A stretch of DNA of 64,000 bases from SVFI01 sp045643145. Lineage in GTDB: Bacteria; Bacillota; Clostridia; Lachnospirales; Lachnospiraceae. The position numbers and the translations under genes were made by a program. Shown here in pieces: positions 18,403 to 27,043 of this stretch (within the stretch, counting starts at the first letter, position 1; every line of letters starts with the position of its first letter). Under the pieces are notes generated by a model, which was not told where the DNA came from, did not search any database, and was given only the letters and a program-made list of their open reading frames with translations. Location: assembly GCA_045643145.1 (NCBI GenBank), contig JAZUKG010000101.1:35129-99128 (forward strand), written 5' to 3'.

Positions 18403-18522
18403 AATTTGTGAAACAAATTGATGATGTCATGAACTCGTTTATCGAGTGAATGACAAATACAACCGTCTCTCACAAACTAATATTATCACAAATTTGCAAA
18501 GCAAATTAATGATTTCATGACC
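18403..18522. repeat. Pair of 32-bp direct repeats, each a small hairpin
   Basis: Copies lie at 18403-18434 and 18491-18522 and match at 26 of 32 positions. Each begins with a hairpin, AATTTGT-GAA-ACAAATT in the first and AATTTGC-AAA-GCAAATT in the second; the paired T/A to C/G change keeps the stem. They lie between the GH3 gene and tRNA-Gly. Confidence 0.7.
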
Positions 18523-18584
18523 AATTGATACTATACTATATCTCATCTTTTCTGTCAATACAGCATTTCGATTTTTTTCTTATC

Positions 18585-20042
18585 CTACTCTTCCAATTTC
18601 TTGGAATACTTAACTCGATAAATTCTGCGAAGAGATTCATCAATTCGCTCTTCTGTAATAGTTCCTTTTTTCACTGCATCCAAAATAGCCTGATAAGACT
18701 TATCAAAGTTCTTGGTTGCCAGCAATACGTCTACACCGGCTTCAATCGCACCTACTGCAGCTTCCGCATAAGTATACTGCTGATAAATACAGTTCTTGTC
18801 CATATAGTCAGTAATAACAATACCGTCATAGCCCCATTCATTACGAATGATATCAGTCACGATTTCAGATGACAAGCTGGCAGGTCTTCTGTCTCCTCTG
18901 ATTTTTGGAAGTCCGACATGCGAAACCATCAAAAAGTCTGCCCCTGCATCGATTGCAGTCTTATATATTTCAGCTTCTTTATCCAAATCCTCTTTTGTTC
19001 TTTGAGAAGTAACCGGTCCTCTTTCACCATCGCCGGATACATCACCATAGCTAGGGAAATATTTAACAGTCGTATAAAGTCCCTGATCCTTCATACCCTT
19101 GATTACATTCTTTGCCAGGTCTGCTGTCTGCGCTTCATCTGTACCAAATACTCTGTCTCGAACCACACTGGCCGGAATCTTGGAAACATCTGCCAAAGGA
19201 GCCAGGTTTACATCAAACCCATACTGCTTCAGTTCTCCGCCCAGAGAAATACCCGCACTGTAAGCGCCTGCAATACCAAGCGATTCACCAATTTCTGCCT
19301 GAGAGGCAATGACATTTTCAGTCACACCGGATCTAACCAGTGGACTATCCTCTCCGCCTTCATCCATAATACCGATAAATATCTGGTCTCTGTCCATCAA
19401 ACGAATATTGGAAATCATATCTGAAAGACCATCCGCTGTCTCCAAATTCGACTCTCTCAGCACAATACCACCAACAGGATAACTATTCATTCTTTCGTTA
19501 AATTGGCTACCCACTGCAGTGATTTTGCTTTCTTTTCCCATGAGCTGTTCCGGTGTAATAAAGAAAAGCTGACATACTTTTTCTTCTACAGACATACTTT
19601 CAATACGCGCCGTAACCATTTCCTCAAGCTGTGCATCTAAATCAGCAGGCTTTACAGAAGGTTTTTCCTCTTCCGGCTCAGACTGTGCATCATCCTCTGA
19701 TTCAGTCTCAGCCTCTTCTGCAGCCACTTCTTCCGGCTGTTCTTCTGTCTCTGCTTCTTCTACATCAGATTCGCCTGCAATCGCATCTACCTCAGGCTCG
19801 CTGACTTCCGGCTCCGGCTCTTCTATTTCCTTTACTGCCACTGTTTCCTTCTGGGCAGCTTCTGCCTTTGCCTTTTCATTTTTCGTACGTACCGAACGAA
19901 CCACCGAGCTAATAATAATGATTATAATTAAAAGAACAACTAATATCACACCACCCAGGATTGCCATAGCAGTCATCTGTTCTTTTTGTCTTCTCTTTTT
20001 TCTGATTTCTTCTTTACTTAATCCATTTGATTCGAAGTCCAT
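18585..20042 (-). CDS. Membrane-anchored GH3 / NagZ-like protein with altered catalytic dyad
   Basis: 485 residues. A single transmembrane helix (24-46) is followed by a Glu-rich linker (about 65-130) and a GH3 N-terminal (beta-N-acetylhexosaminidase) domain at 145-480. The barrel is complete: DEGG at 227-230, the NLAPLADV segment at 279-286, RVFG at 297-300, and the nucleophile in ITDYMD (D412). NagZ enzymes have KHFPGHG...DSH, whose Asp-His pair is the acid/base; here it reads KYFPSYG (327-333) and DGE (338-340), so the His is replaced by Glu. The enzyme may be catalytically different or inactive. Role presumably at the outer face of the membrane in cell-wall sugar handling. Confidence 0.82.
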   Translation of the reverse strand: MDFESNGLSKEEIRKKRRQKEQMTAMAILGGVILVVLLIIIIIISSVVRSVRTKNEKAKAEAAQKETVAVKEIEEPEPEVSEPEVDAIAGESDVEEAETEEQPEEVAAEEAETESEDDAQSEPEEEKPSVKPADLDAQLEEMVTARIESMSVEEKVCQLFFITPEQLMGKESKITAVGSQFNERMNSYPVGGIVLRESNLETADGLSDMISNIRLMDRDQIFIGIMDEGGEDSPLVRSGVTENVIASQAEIGESLGIAGAYSAGISLGGELKQYGFDVNLAPLADVSKIPASVVRDRVFGTDEAQTADLAKNVIKGMKDQGLYTTVKYFPSYGDVSGDGERGPVTSQRTKEDLDKEAEIYKTAIDAGADFLMVSHVGLPKIRGDRRPASLSSEIVTDIIRNEWGYDGIVITDYMDKNCIYQQYTYAEAAVGAIEAGVDVLLATKNFDKSYQAILDAVKKGTITEERIDESLRRIYRVKYSKKLEE

Positions 20043-20084
20043 TTTCTCCTCCTAAACAAAAGATAACATTCTTTATCAGAATAT

Positions 20085-20114
20085 AGTATAACACAACGAG
20101 TTAGCGGGTATCAA
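20085..20114 (-). promoter_or_regulatory. Candidate sigma-A promoter of the GH3 gene
   Basis: TTGATA (20109-20114) and TATACT (20085-20090) on the minus strand with an 18-bp spacer. The -35 lies inside the 3' arm of the hairpin that ends the upstream ncRNA candidate. Confidence 0.6.
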
Positions 20115-20378
20115 TCATCTTTTCAATTGACACCCGCTAAATAACTTCCTGATCCATTGGACCTTACCTCCATATTCTGTTGTTCTCTTTCCATCCTCAT
20201 TCTCTGTACCATTTGTACTGTGGCAGGTGATCTTTGTCTTTGTCCATTACCACTTCTCTCGATGTACTAAATCACGACGGTTAATAAAAATCTTTTGTAC
20301 TTTAACTTACGTTTCTGGTGGACTGTACCTTCCTTTCATTAGATTAAGAAATCTATATAAAACTTTTTCTTTAAGTAT
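20103..20378 (-). ncRNA. Candidate non-coding RNA or long leader (~275 nt)
   Basis: A consensus promoter at 20385-20413 would start a transcript near 20378. No frame gives more than about 28 residues from an ATG, and the longer open stretches are broken by stops and lack ribosome binding sites. The sequence is purine-rich. It opens with a hairpin-forming stretch (TTAAAGAAA/TTTCTTAA) and closes with a 13-bp stem AGCGGGTGTCAAT/ATTGATACCCGCT whose single G-U pair forms only on this strand. The closing hairpin has no T-run, so the transcript may end there or continue into the GH3 gene. I do not recognise a known RNA family. Interrupted coding-like text (for example NGSGSYLAGVN before a TGA) means a decayed gene is also possible. 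Confidence 0.42.
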
Positions 20379-20384
20379 GTACTG

Positions 20385-20413
20385 AGTATAACCTTTAAAC
20401 TTCTATTTGTCAA
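20385..20413 (-). promoter_or_regulatory. Consensus sigma-A promoter of the ncRNA candidate
   Basis: TTGACA (20408-20413), a 17-bp spacer and TATACT (20385-20390) on the minus strand. This is the closest match to consensus seen in the window. Confidence 0.75.
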
Positions 20414-20428
20414 CACAATTTTCTAAAT

Positions 20429-20545
20429 TATTTTATATTTTTTCATATTTTTCTGATTATTTCCGTTTTGTCTGTTAATTTGCAACGCTTTTCACGTATT
20501 GTGTGCATTATTTCGCAGCGCATTTCCTGAGAAAATGCTTATGCA
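20429..20545. other. AT-rich intergenic stretch with no visible gene
   Basis: Very AT-rich region between the ncRNA promoter and the lysC post-terminator element. It may act as an UP element for the promoter at 20385-20413; otherwise nothing is seen in it. Confidence 0.3.
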
Positions 20546-20632
20546 GCAATTCTTTTGATTGCACTGCCGGCATGGCCCCACACCACCAGGTCGCGGTAAA
20601 TAACAAAAGGGAATCTGCATTGCAGATTCCCT
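20546..20632 (-). terminator. lysC terminator with post-terminator element, copy B
   Basis: On the minus strand GGGAATCTGCA and TGCAGATTCCC form an 11-bp stem (20609-20631) followed by TTTTGTTATTTACCGCGACC. Downstream is a GC-rich segment and the hairpin GCAATC-AAAAG-AATTGC (20546-20562), the same order as in copy A at 1569-1630. Confidence 0.75.
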
Positions 20633-20658
20633 CTGATCATCTTTATTCAAAAATAGAA

Positions 20659-21978
20659 TTATAACTGAACTTCAACAAAGATATTGTAGATAGCCTTGAT
20701 TGCTGTTTCAAAATCTTCATTTGCAACACCGATGATGATATTAAGCTCTGAAGATCCCTGGTCGATCATCTTTACGTTTACATTTGCATGAGCAAGTGCT
20801 GAGAAGATACGACCTGCAGTACCTCTGGTAGACTTCATACCACGACCTACTACTGCGATTAATGCGAGGTCTGATTCGAGTTCGATTGTATCAGGTGCTG
20901 CTAACTTATGAATCGCTGCGAGAACTCTCTGTTCCTTTTCTGTAAATTCATCCTGATGAACAAATACGGTCATAGTATCAATACCTGAAGGTACATGTTC
21001 AAACGAAATACCGTTTTCTTCAAATGCCTGTAATACTTTTCTGCCAAAACCAACTTCTGCATTCATCATATCTTTTTCGATGTTGATTGAACAGAATCCC
21101 TTCTTACCTGCGATACCTGTAATTACATATTTAGGCTTCTGGCATGTACTTTCTACAATCCATGTTCCGTTATCTTCCGGAGCATTTGTGTTACGAATAT
21201 TAATCGGAATGCCATTCTTACGAACCGGGAAGATAGCATCTTCATGTAAAACGCCGGCGCCCATATAAGAAAGCTCTCTTAATTCTCTGTAAGTAATCGT
21301 TTCAATTCCCTTTGGATTATCAATAATACGTGGATCTGTAATCAGGAATCCTGATACGTCAGTCCAGTTTTCATATACGTCAACCTTTGCAGCCTTTGCT
21401 ACGATAGAACCTGTGATATCAGAACCTCCTCTGGAGAAAGTCTTTACACGGCCGTCTAAATAGCTTCCGTAGAATCCAGGAATAACTGCCTGCTTTTCAT
21501 CTGCCAAACGAGCGGATAATACTTCATCAGTCTTGTCAGCCATAAAGTTTCCGTCTTCATCAAAGAAAATAACTTCTGCTGCATCGATAAATGTATATCC
21601 GAGATAGTTAGCCATAATAATACCGTTTAAGAATTCACCACGGCTGGCTGCATAATCATTTCCGGCTTTCTTTTTGAAATTAGCCTTGATGGTTTCAAAT
21701 TCTTTATCAAGAGTAAGCTTAAGCTTTAATCCATCAATGATTTCCTGATAACGAGCCTTGATTGCATCAAGTTCCTTATCAAATGGTTCATCATTTTCAG
21801 CCAATGCATAGGTTGTATAAAGCATATCTGTAACCTTTGTATCTTTGCTGTCTCTCTTACCCGGAGCTGAAGGAACTACATAACATCTTGCCTTGTCTGC
21901 ACGGATGATTTTTCCTACCTTCTCAAACTGCTGTGCGCTGGCTAATGAACTACCGCCAAATTTTACTACCTTTTTCAT
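20659..21978 (-). CDS. lysC: Aspartate kinase
   Basis: 439 residues. It phosphorylates aspartate in the first step to lysine, threonine, methionine and diaminopimelate. The kinase domain has KFGGSS at 6-11, SRGEFLNG near 160, SRGGSDITG near 225 and YENWTDVSG soon after; the C-terminus carries tandem ACT domains (GRGMKSTRGTAGRIFSALA). It is the third gene after the PheB-like regulator and hom, separated from hom by 86 bp that contain the intercistronic hairpin. The start is supported by AGAGGAG 10 nt upstream. A strong terminator follows. Confidence 0.93.
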   Translation of the reverse strand: MKKVVKFGGSSLASAQQFEKVGKIIRADKARCYVVPSAPGKRDSKDTKVTDMLYTTYALAENDEPFDKELDAIKARYQEIIDGLKLKLTLDKEFETIKANFKKKAGNDYAASRGEFLNGIIMANYLGYTFIDAAEVIFFDEDGNFMADKTDEVLSARLADEKQAVIPGFYGSYLDGRVKTFSRGGSDITGSIVAKAAKVDVYENWTDVSGFLITDPRIIDNPKGIETITYRELRELSYMGAGVLHEDAIFPVRKNGIPINIRNTNAPEDNGTWIVESTCQKPKYVITGIAGKKGFCSINIEKDMMNAEVGFGRKVLQAFEENGISFEHVPSGIDTMTVFVHQDEFTEKEQRVLAAIHKLAAPDTIELESDLALIAVVGRGMKSTRGTAGRIFSALAHANVNVKMIDQGSSELNIIIGVANEDFETAIKAIYNIFVEVQL

Positions 21979-21996
21979 TTCATTTCTCTCCTCTTT

Positions 21997-22028
21997 TGCG
22001 TCGATTGTTTACAATCGAGGCCATTCAC
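21997..22028 (-). repeat. Intercistronic leader element, copy before lysC
   Basis: The 32-nt element (minus strand) starts GTGAATGGCC, has the hairpin CGATTG-TAAA-CAATCG, and ends ACGCA. It is nearly identical to copies at 38133-38164 and 48656-48687. The lysC ribosome binding site follows directly. It contains an ATG that would open a 14-codon frame ending at a TGA one base before the lysC ATG. Confidence 0.8.
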
Positions 22029-22064
22029 TTTTTTCATATATTACTTGAGACTACTATTGTCTTA

Positions 22065-23267
22065 TTATTTTTCCATACGAATCATACTGATTACTTCAAG
22101 CTCTGCTGCCTTCTTTGCATATTCGCTTTCTGTCATAACTGAAGTAACAAATCCAAGTTCTGAAGCCTTTACACCTTCAATGAACTCAACCTGACCAAAT
22201 GCTGCTTCAACCTTGGCCTTATCCTCTCCTGCTACTCTTACAAAGAAGCGACGAGAAGCATCTTCCATAGAAGATAAGCTAAGAGGTGCTTCATCCCATG
22301 TACATGGAAGAATCTGTCCCTGCTTCATAGCACATTCAATCACGTCTGATACTACTGCGCTGGCTGTAGGAAGCTTTCCTGCTCCTGCTCCGTAGTACAT
22401 GGTATCACCCAATGTATTACCTGTCACTAAAATAGCATTCATAACATCATTTACACTGTAAAGAGGACTTTCATTTGTGATAACAAATGGTGCTACCATA
22501 GCGAAATACTTATCATCTACATTCTGGCTCATACCTAAAAGCTTGATGGTTGCGCCGATTTTCTTTGCATATGCAAAATCATCTGTAGAAATCTTTGTAA
22601 TACCTTCTGTATAAACTTCTTTAAAGTTTACTGTATTTCCGTATGCGAGGGATGAAAGAATAGAAATCTTACGACATGCGTCATGTCCTTCAATATCTGC
22701 TTCCGGATTTGCTTCTGCATATCCGAGTGCCTGTGCATCCTTTAATACAGCATCAAAATCTGCTCCCTCACGTTCCATTCTGGTTAAAATATAGTTTGTT
22801 GTACCATTTAAAATACCTTTGATTGCGAGAATCTTTTCAGGAAGAAGCGCTGTCTGAATCGGGCGGATAATCGGAATACCGCCACCGCAGCTGGCTTCAA
22901 ATAAATAGTTGCAGCCATTTTCCTTGGCAAGTTTCATCATTTCAGGTCCAAACTCTGCTACCATTGCCTTGTTTGGTGTACAAACGTTTTTACCACATTC
23001 AAGAGCCTTCTTGGTAAACTGATAAGCTGCTCCTGTTCCTCCCATAGCTTCACAAACAATAGAAACCTCCGGGTCATTCATGATCACATCCACATCATGT
23101 ACAATTAAATCTTCATACGGATCCCCCGGAAACTCACGAAGATCCAATACATATTTCACATCAACCTTTTCGCCTACGCGTTTTTCGATTAAATCCTGAT
23201 TTGTTTTAATTACCTCTACGATACCGCTACCTACTGTACCATATCCTAAAACTGCAACTTTTACCAT
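22065..23267 (-). CDS. hom: Homoserine dehydrogenase
   Basis: 400 residues. It reduces aspartate semialdehyde to homoserine with NAD(P)H. The Rossmann start VAVLGYGTVGSGIVEVI is at 3-19, followed by the NGTTNYILTRM segment near 185 and EANPEADIEGHDACRKISIL near 205, which holds catalytic Asp and Lys. A C-terminal ACT-like regulatory region begins around 320. It is 5 nt downstream of the ACT-regulator gene, and lysC follows. Confidence 0.94.
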   Translation of the reverse strand: MVKVAVLGYGTVGSGIVEVIKTNQDLIEKRVGEKVDVKYVLDLREFPGDPYEDLIVHDVDVIMNDPEVSIVCEAMGGTGAAYQFTKKALECGKNVCTPNKAMVAEFGPEMMKLAKENGCNYLFEASCGGGIPIIRPIQTALLPEKILAIKGILNGTTNYILTRMEREGADFDAVLKDAQALGYAEANPEADIEGHDACRKISILSSLAYGNTVNFKEVYTEGITKISTDDFAYAKKIGATIKLLGMSQNVDDKYFAMVAPFVITNESPLYSVNDVMNAILVTGNTLGDTMYYGAGAGKLPTASAVVSDVIECAMKQGQILPCTWDEAPLSLSSMEDASRRFFVRVAGEDKAKVEAAFGQVEFIEGVKASELGFVTSVMTESEYAKKAAELEVISMIRMEK

Positions 23268-23272
23268 TTCCC

Positions 23273-23716
23273 TTACTCCTTAGCTATTATTTTCACATAA
23301 TGAATTCCGTTTTGTTTTTCGATTATTTCTACCATCTTTGAGATATCCTCAGTCGTCGGGAGCACCTGAATACTGATACTGAGTGATGCCACACCGTTAA
23401 TCGGAATACTCTGATGAATGGTAAGTATATTGCCGCCAAACTCTGCGATGGTCTTTAACACATCAGACAAAAGCCCCGGCTCATCGTCCATCTGTATCAT
23501 GAAGGTAATGGTCATACCATTTGCCGTATCATGAAACGGAAAAATGTCATCCTTATATTTATAGAAAGAACTCCTGCTGATTCCTACCTTGTCAGCCGCC
23601 TCCTGTACCGAAGGAACTTTTCCGGTTTCCACCAGGCGTTTCGCTTCTACAACCTTTAAGAGAACCTCCGGCAAAGCCTTTTGCCGAACTACATAATACT
23701 CTGTTGTATGGTTCAT
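23273..23716 (-). CDS. UPF0735 ACT-domain protein (PheB-like)
   Basis: 147 residues. The N-terminal half contains a helix-turn-helix-like stretch (VQEAADKVGISRSSFYKYKD); the C-terminal half is an ACT domain (MDDEPGLLSDVLKTIAEFGGNIL). This matches UPF0735, whose Bacillus member is called PheB. ACT domains bind amino acids. The position as first gene before hom and lysC suggests a sensor or regulator of aspartate-family synthesis. Its leader has a promoter and a strong hairpin terminator, described separately. Confidence 0.85.
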   Translation of the reverse strand: MNHTTEYYVVRQKALPEVLLKVVEAKRLVETGKVPSVQEAADKVGISRSSFYKYKDDIFPFHDTANGMTITFMIQMDDEPGLLSDVLKTIAEFGGNILTIHQSIPINGVASLSISIQVLPTTEDISKMVEIIEKQNGIHYVKIIAKE

Positions 23717-23775
23717 TTTTGTTCCCCTTCAATTTGTAAATACGTTAAAACATTCACACTTCCACTGTGACGCAC

Positions 23776-23822
23776 AAAAAATAAAAAACCTGTCTTCGAC
23801 TGTACGTTTTCGAAAGACAGGT
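23776..23822 (-). terminator. Terminator/attenuator upstream of the PheB-hom-lysC operon
   Basis: ACCTGTCTTTCGA and TCGAAGACAGGT (12 bp with one bulge), then TTTTTTATTTTTT on the minus strand. It lies about 10 nt downstream of the start expected from the promoter at 23840-23868 and 60 nt before the first gene. It could end trkH transcription or attenuate the operon. Confidence 0.8.
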
Positions 23823-23839
23823 GTACGCGTCCGAGAGAT

Positions 23840-23868
23840 ATCATAGCATAATTGCCAAACACACGCAA
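23840..23868 (-). promoter_or_regulatory. Candidate promoter before the operon attenuator
   Basis: TTGCGT (23863-23868), 17-bp spacer, TATGAT (23840-23845) on the minus strand. Confidence 0.5.
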
Positions 23869-23929
23869 GCGTTTTTGTGTATTTTTACAATTATGCTAAT
23901 CACACTCAGATTCTATCCTATTTTATTGT

Positions 23930-25381
23930 CTATTTACTCCAAGTTGATTTTACAAATAAAATCAAAATCGGGAATATTTCAAGTCGTCCGGCCAGCATAT
24001 CCAAAATAAGAACTGATTTTGAAAGCACGCTCAGTCCGCCGTAATTACAGGTGGCTCCAACCGCATCAAAGCCCGGTCCGATATTGTTAAAGCAGGCAAT
24101 TACCGATGACAGATTTGTAATCATGGACTGACCTTCTATTGAAACAATCAAAAAGCTGGCTACTATAATAAGTACATACGCTGCTAAATATGAGTTGGTA
24201 TTTTCCAATACCCTTTCATTTACACTTTCCTTGTTTACTCGTACCACCTGAACCTTGTTCGGATGGATAACCTTGAGGACATTTCGTCTGAGGGTTTTTA
24301 CAATCAGTAAAAGTCTGGCTACCTTCATACCGCCTCCGGTACTTCCGGCACTGGCTCCTACCAGCATCAGCGTTAACAAAATACCCTTGGAAAAGGATGG
24401 CCACAAATCAAAATCCGTAGTCGCAAAACCTGTGGTAGTCATGATACTGGATACCTGGAAAGCTGCATGTCTGATTGTTTCCTCCAGTGTAGGATAAACA
24501 CCTCGGATATTATAACTGATTAAAACAATACTACCGAGCATCATTCCCAGATATAAACGAAGCTCTTCATCTTTAAAGATACTTTTTACCTGCTTTAGCA
24601 TCAGCATATAATATACAGTAAAGTTAACACCAAACAATGCCATAAAGACAGTACATACATTTTGAATATACGGACTGTAACCAGCAATACTGTCGTTCTT
24701 GATACCAAAACCACCGGTACCTGCTGTACCGAGTGCCGTACAAAGAGAATCAAATATCGGCATGCCACCAATCAGCAAAAAGATAAAATTGATAACTGTC
24801 AGTCCTAAATACAGTGCATAAAGAATAGTTGCTGTGGTTCTCATTTTAGGAACGAGTTTACCAACACTGGGACCGGGTGATTCGGCTCTTAGCAAATGCA
24901 TGGTAAAGCCCTGCTTGTTATCCTTGGTCGATCCGAGTGCGAGAACAAATACCAAAACACCCATACCGCCCAGCCAGTGAGTAAAGCTTCGCCAATATAA
25001 AAGCCCCTTTGACATACTTTCTACTTCCGGCAAAATCGATGCTCCGGTTGTTGTAAATCCGGATACCGTTTCAAACAGTGCATCGATATATTTTGGAATC
25101 TCACCCGAAATATAAAAAGGTAAAGCTCCCATAATAGACATCACAATCCAGCTGATACCTACGCACACAAATCCTTCTTTGGCAAAAAATCCTCTGGTGG
25201 CATTTTTACCAATCAACAATAAAAGAACCGCTAAAAGTACAATAATTGCAATGCTTATTCCAATTCCTGTTATACCGGAACCTTCTGAATGGTAAACACT
25301 GATAAAAAGTGCCGGTATTAAAAAGATAGCTTCTACCAGAAGAATTCTTCCCAGGAAGGTACCTATCATTTTATAGTTCAT
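23930..25381 (-). CDS. trkH: Trk-type potassium uptake membrane subunit
   Basis: 483 residues with about ten hydrophobic helices. The four pore-loop repeats of the TrkH/KtrB superfamily are visible: SGFTTTGASILP, LGTAGTGGFGIKN, TTGFATTDFDLWP and FNNIGPGFDAVG. The pore should form a potassium channel gated by the cytoplasmic TrkA protein encoded 12 nt upstream. The C-terminus (LAGRLEIFPILILF) is the usual family ending. Confidence 0.93.
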   Translation of the reverse strand: MNYKMIGTFLGRILLVEAIFLIPALFISVYHSEGSGITGIGISIAIIVLLAVLLLLIGKNATRGFFAKEGFVCVGISWIVMSIMGALPFYISGEIPKYIDALFETVSGFTTTGASILPEVESMSKGLLYWRSFTHWLGGMGVLVFVLALGSTKDNKQGFTMHLLRAESPGPSVGKLVPKMRTTATILYALYLGLTVINFIFLLIGGMPIFDSLCTALGTAGTGGFGIKNDSIAGYSPYIQNVCTVFMALFGVNFTVYYMLMLKQVKSIFKDEELRLYLGMMLGSIVLISYNIRGVYPTLEETIRHAAFQVSSIMTTTGFATTDFDLWPSFSKGILLTLMLVGASAGSTGGGMKVARLLLIVKTLRRNVLKVIHPNKVQVVRVNKESVNERVLENTNSYLAAYVLIIVASFLIVSIEGQSMITNLSSVIACFNNIGPGFDAVGATCNYGGLSVLSKSVLILDMLAGRLEIFPILILFVKSTWSK

Positions 25382-25393
25382 TTTTCTTCCCTC

Positions 25394-26752
25394 TTATTCA
25401 AAGATATCATTCAGCTGATAAATAACCTGCTGTCCTGTCGTTACTACAATCACCGAATTGCCTTTTTCAAAGTATGAATCACCATTTGGAATTTCCTGTC
25501 TGGATCCCTTGGTTATGCAGGCAATCAAGACATTCTTTTTCAGTTTAAGGTTCTTTAAGCTGACACCGCAGTTCAGTGTAGTATCCGTTACCTTGAATTC
25601 CATAGCCTCTGCCAATCCATCCGCAATATAATGAACCGATACAGCAGCACCGGTCTGATTCTGAAGTGCTCTGACATAATGAATAATCGTATTACTACAA
25701 AGTGAGCGAGGGCTAACTACACTGCCGATTGGAATCGAATTGAGCACTGTGTTGTTTTCCACTCTGCCGACTTTGGTTATGAGCTGATCAATACCCTTGG
25801 CATTTCCGTAAAGAGAAATCATGGCATTGAGTTCATCAAGCCCGGTCAAAGTAATCAAAGCATCCGCCTGTTCTACGCCTTCACTTTCCAAAGTAAACTC
25901 ATTGCTGGCATCACCACAGATAATACTTGCTTCCGGCAAAAGCTTTGCCAAATGTGTACATCTGTCTTCATCCACTTCAATAATCGTAACTTTAATACCT
26001 GCTTTCACTAACAGTTTAGTCAGATAATAGCTGACACGACCGCCGCCGCAGATAACAACATGCTTAATCTTTGGTTTGATGATTCCTAAATTTCTCAAAA
26101 GGACTGTTAAATTCTGCGAAGGCGCAGTAACAAAGATTCGATCTCCTTCTTTCAATATGAAATCACCGGCAGGAGCAATCGCTTTCCCGTCACGTAAAAC
26201 ACTACATACGAGGACATTACAGGTTACCACCTTGTTCAAATCCTTTAATGCGAGTTCTTTGAGTTTGGAATTTTCATCTACCTTGACCTCTACGATTTCA
26301 ACTCGTCCCTTGGAGAAGGTATCACGTTTCAAAAATCCCGGGTATTTCAATAAACGTTCGATTTCCTGAGCAGTACTTTTTTCCGGATTTACCAGCATGG
26401 ATAATCCAAACAAATCTCTCATCGCATAAATCTGGTCGGTATATTCCGGATTTCGTACTCTGGCAATGGTATGAATCTTTGGATTCATTCTGTGAGCAGT
26501 CATACAACACAGAAGATTGATTTCGTCTGCACCGGTTACCGCAATCAAAAGATCGCTGTCCTTGACTCCTGCTCTTTCGAGCACCTCCATGGAAGCACAG
26601 TTTCCCTGAACTGCCATGATATCAAATCGTTCCTCACTGACCATTAATACCTTTTCCTGATTATCAATCAGTGTCAGGTTGTATCCTTCTGCAGACAATT
26701 GACGTGCCAAGGTAGCTCCTACCTTACCATCACCCGCAATAATAATGTCCAT
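25394..26752 (-). CDS. trkA: Trk potassium uptake regulatory subunit (double RCK)
   Basis: 452 residues with two tandem RCK_N/RCK_C units. Nucleotide-binding Rossmann motifs are IIIAGDGKVGATLARQL at the N-terminus and HVVICGGGRVSYYLTKLL near 230. Binding of NAD(H) or nucleotides gates TrkH. The start is the ATG at 26750-26752 behind AAAGGTGAG; the frame could open at a GTG 12 nt earlier, which overlaps that ribosome binding site. It forms an operon with trkH. Confidence 0.93.
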   Translation of the reverse strand: MDIIIAGDGKVGATLARQLSAEGYNLTLIDNQEKVLMVSEERFDIMAVQGNCASMEVLERAGVKDSDLLIAVTGADEINLLCCMTAHRMNPKIHTIARVRNPEYTDQIYAMRDLFGLSMLVNPEKSTAQEIERLLKYPGFLKRDTFSKGRVEIVEVKVDENSKLKELALKDLNKVVTCNVLVCSVLRDGKAIAPAGDFILKEGDRIFVTAPSQNLTVLLRNLGIIKPKIKHVVICGGGRVSYYLTKLLVKAGIKVTIIEVDEDRCTHLAKLLPEASIICGDASNEFTLESEGVEQADALITLTGLDELNAMISLYGNAKGIDQLITKVGRVENNTVLNSIPIGSVVSPRSLCSNTIIHYVRALQNQTGAAVSVHYIADGLAEAMEFKVTDTTLNCGVSLKNLKLKKNVLIACITKGSRQEIPNGDSYFEKGNSVIVVTTGQQVIYQLNDIFE

Positions 26753-26937
26753 ATGTATACTCACCTTTCATATAAATACAGAAAACATTTCTGATTCGTT
26801 TCATTGCATAGTCACTCAAATTATACCATTATCAAATCAAGAATTCCACTACACTTCCACGAAAAATCAGCCATTTCAAAGCTTTCATTTGGTTGTTTTT
26901 CACAATAATATCCCCTTTTTTTCTACATTGGGTTTTA

Positions 26938-26966
26938 TTGAGGCAGTTCCTTAAAAATGCTAAAAT
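26938..26966 (+). promoter_or_regulatory. Candidate sigma-A promoter of the phenylacetate-CoA ligase gene
   Basis: TTGAGG (26938-26943), 17-bp spacer, TAAAAT (26961-26966). A short palindrome GCTAAA/TTTAGC overlaps the -10. A second hairpin (ATCAGGCA/TGTCTGAT) lies in the leader near 26988-27012. Confidence 0.5.
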
Positions 26967-27043
26967 ATTCTTTAGCAGGGTAAAGTATCAGGCAGATATA
27001 TTGTCTGATTCAGTTATCCAAATAAAAAAAACAGGAGAAGGAT

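Noticed and set aside
18123..18473. Three overlapping open frames across and downstream of tRNA-Gly
   Set aside because: They run through the tRNA and its terminator, lack ribosome binding sites, and look like chance frames in a GC-rich hairpin tract.
20150..20350. Short coding sequence in the ncRNA region
   Set aside because: Open stretches in all three frames are broken by stops, lack starts with ribosome binding sites, and the longest ATG frame is about 28 codons.
21979..22064. Lysine riboswitch before lysC
   Set aside because: Only 86 bp are available and they contain the repeat element; nothing resembles the L-box core.
23717..23775. Leader peptide or T-box in the hom operon leader
   Set aside because: No run of Thr/Lys/Met codons and no T-box sequence are visible.
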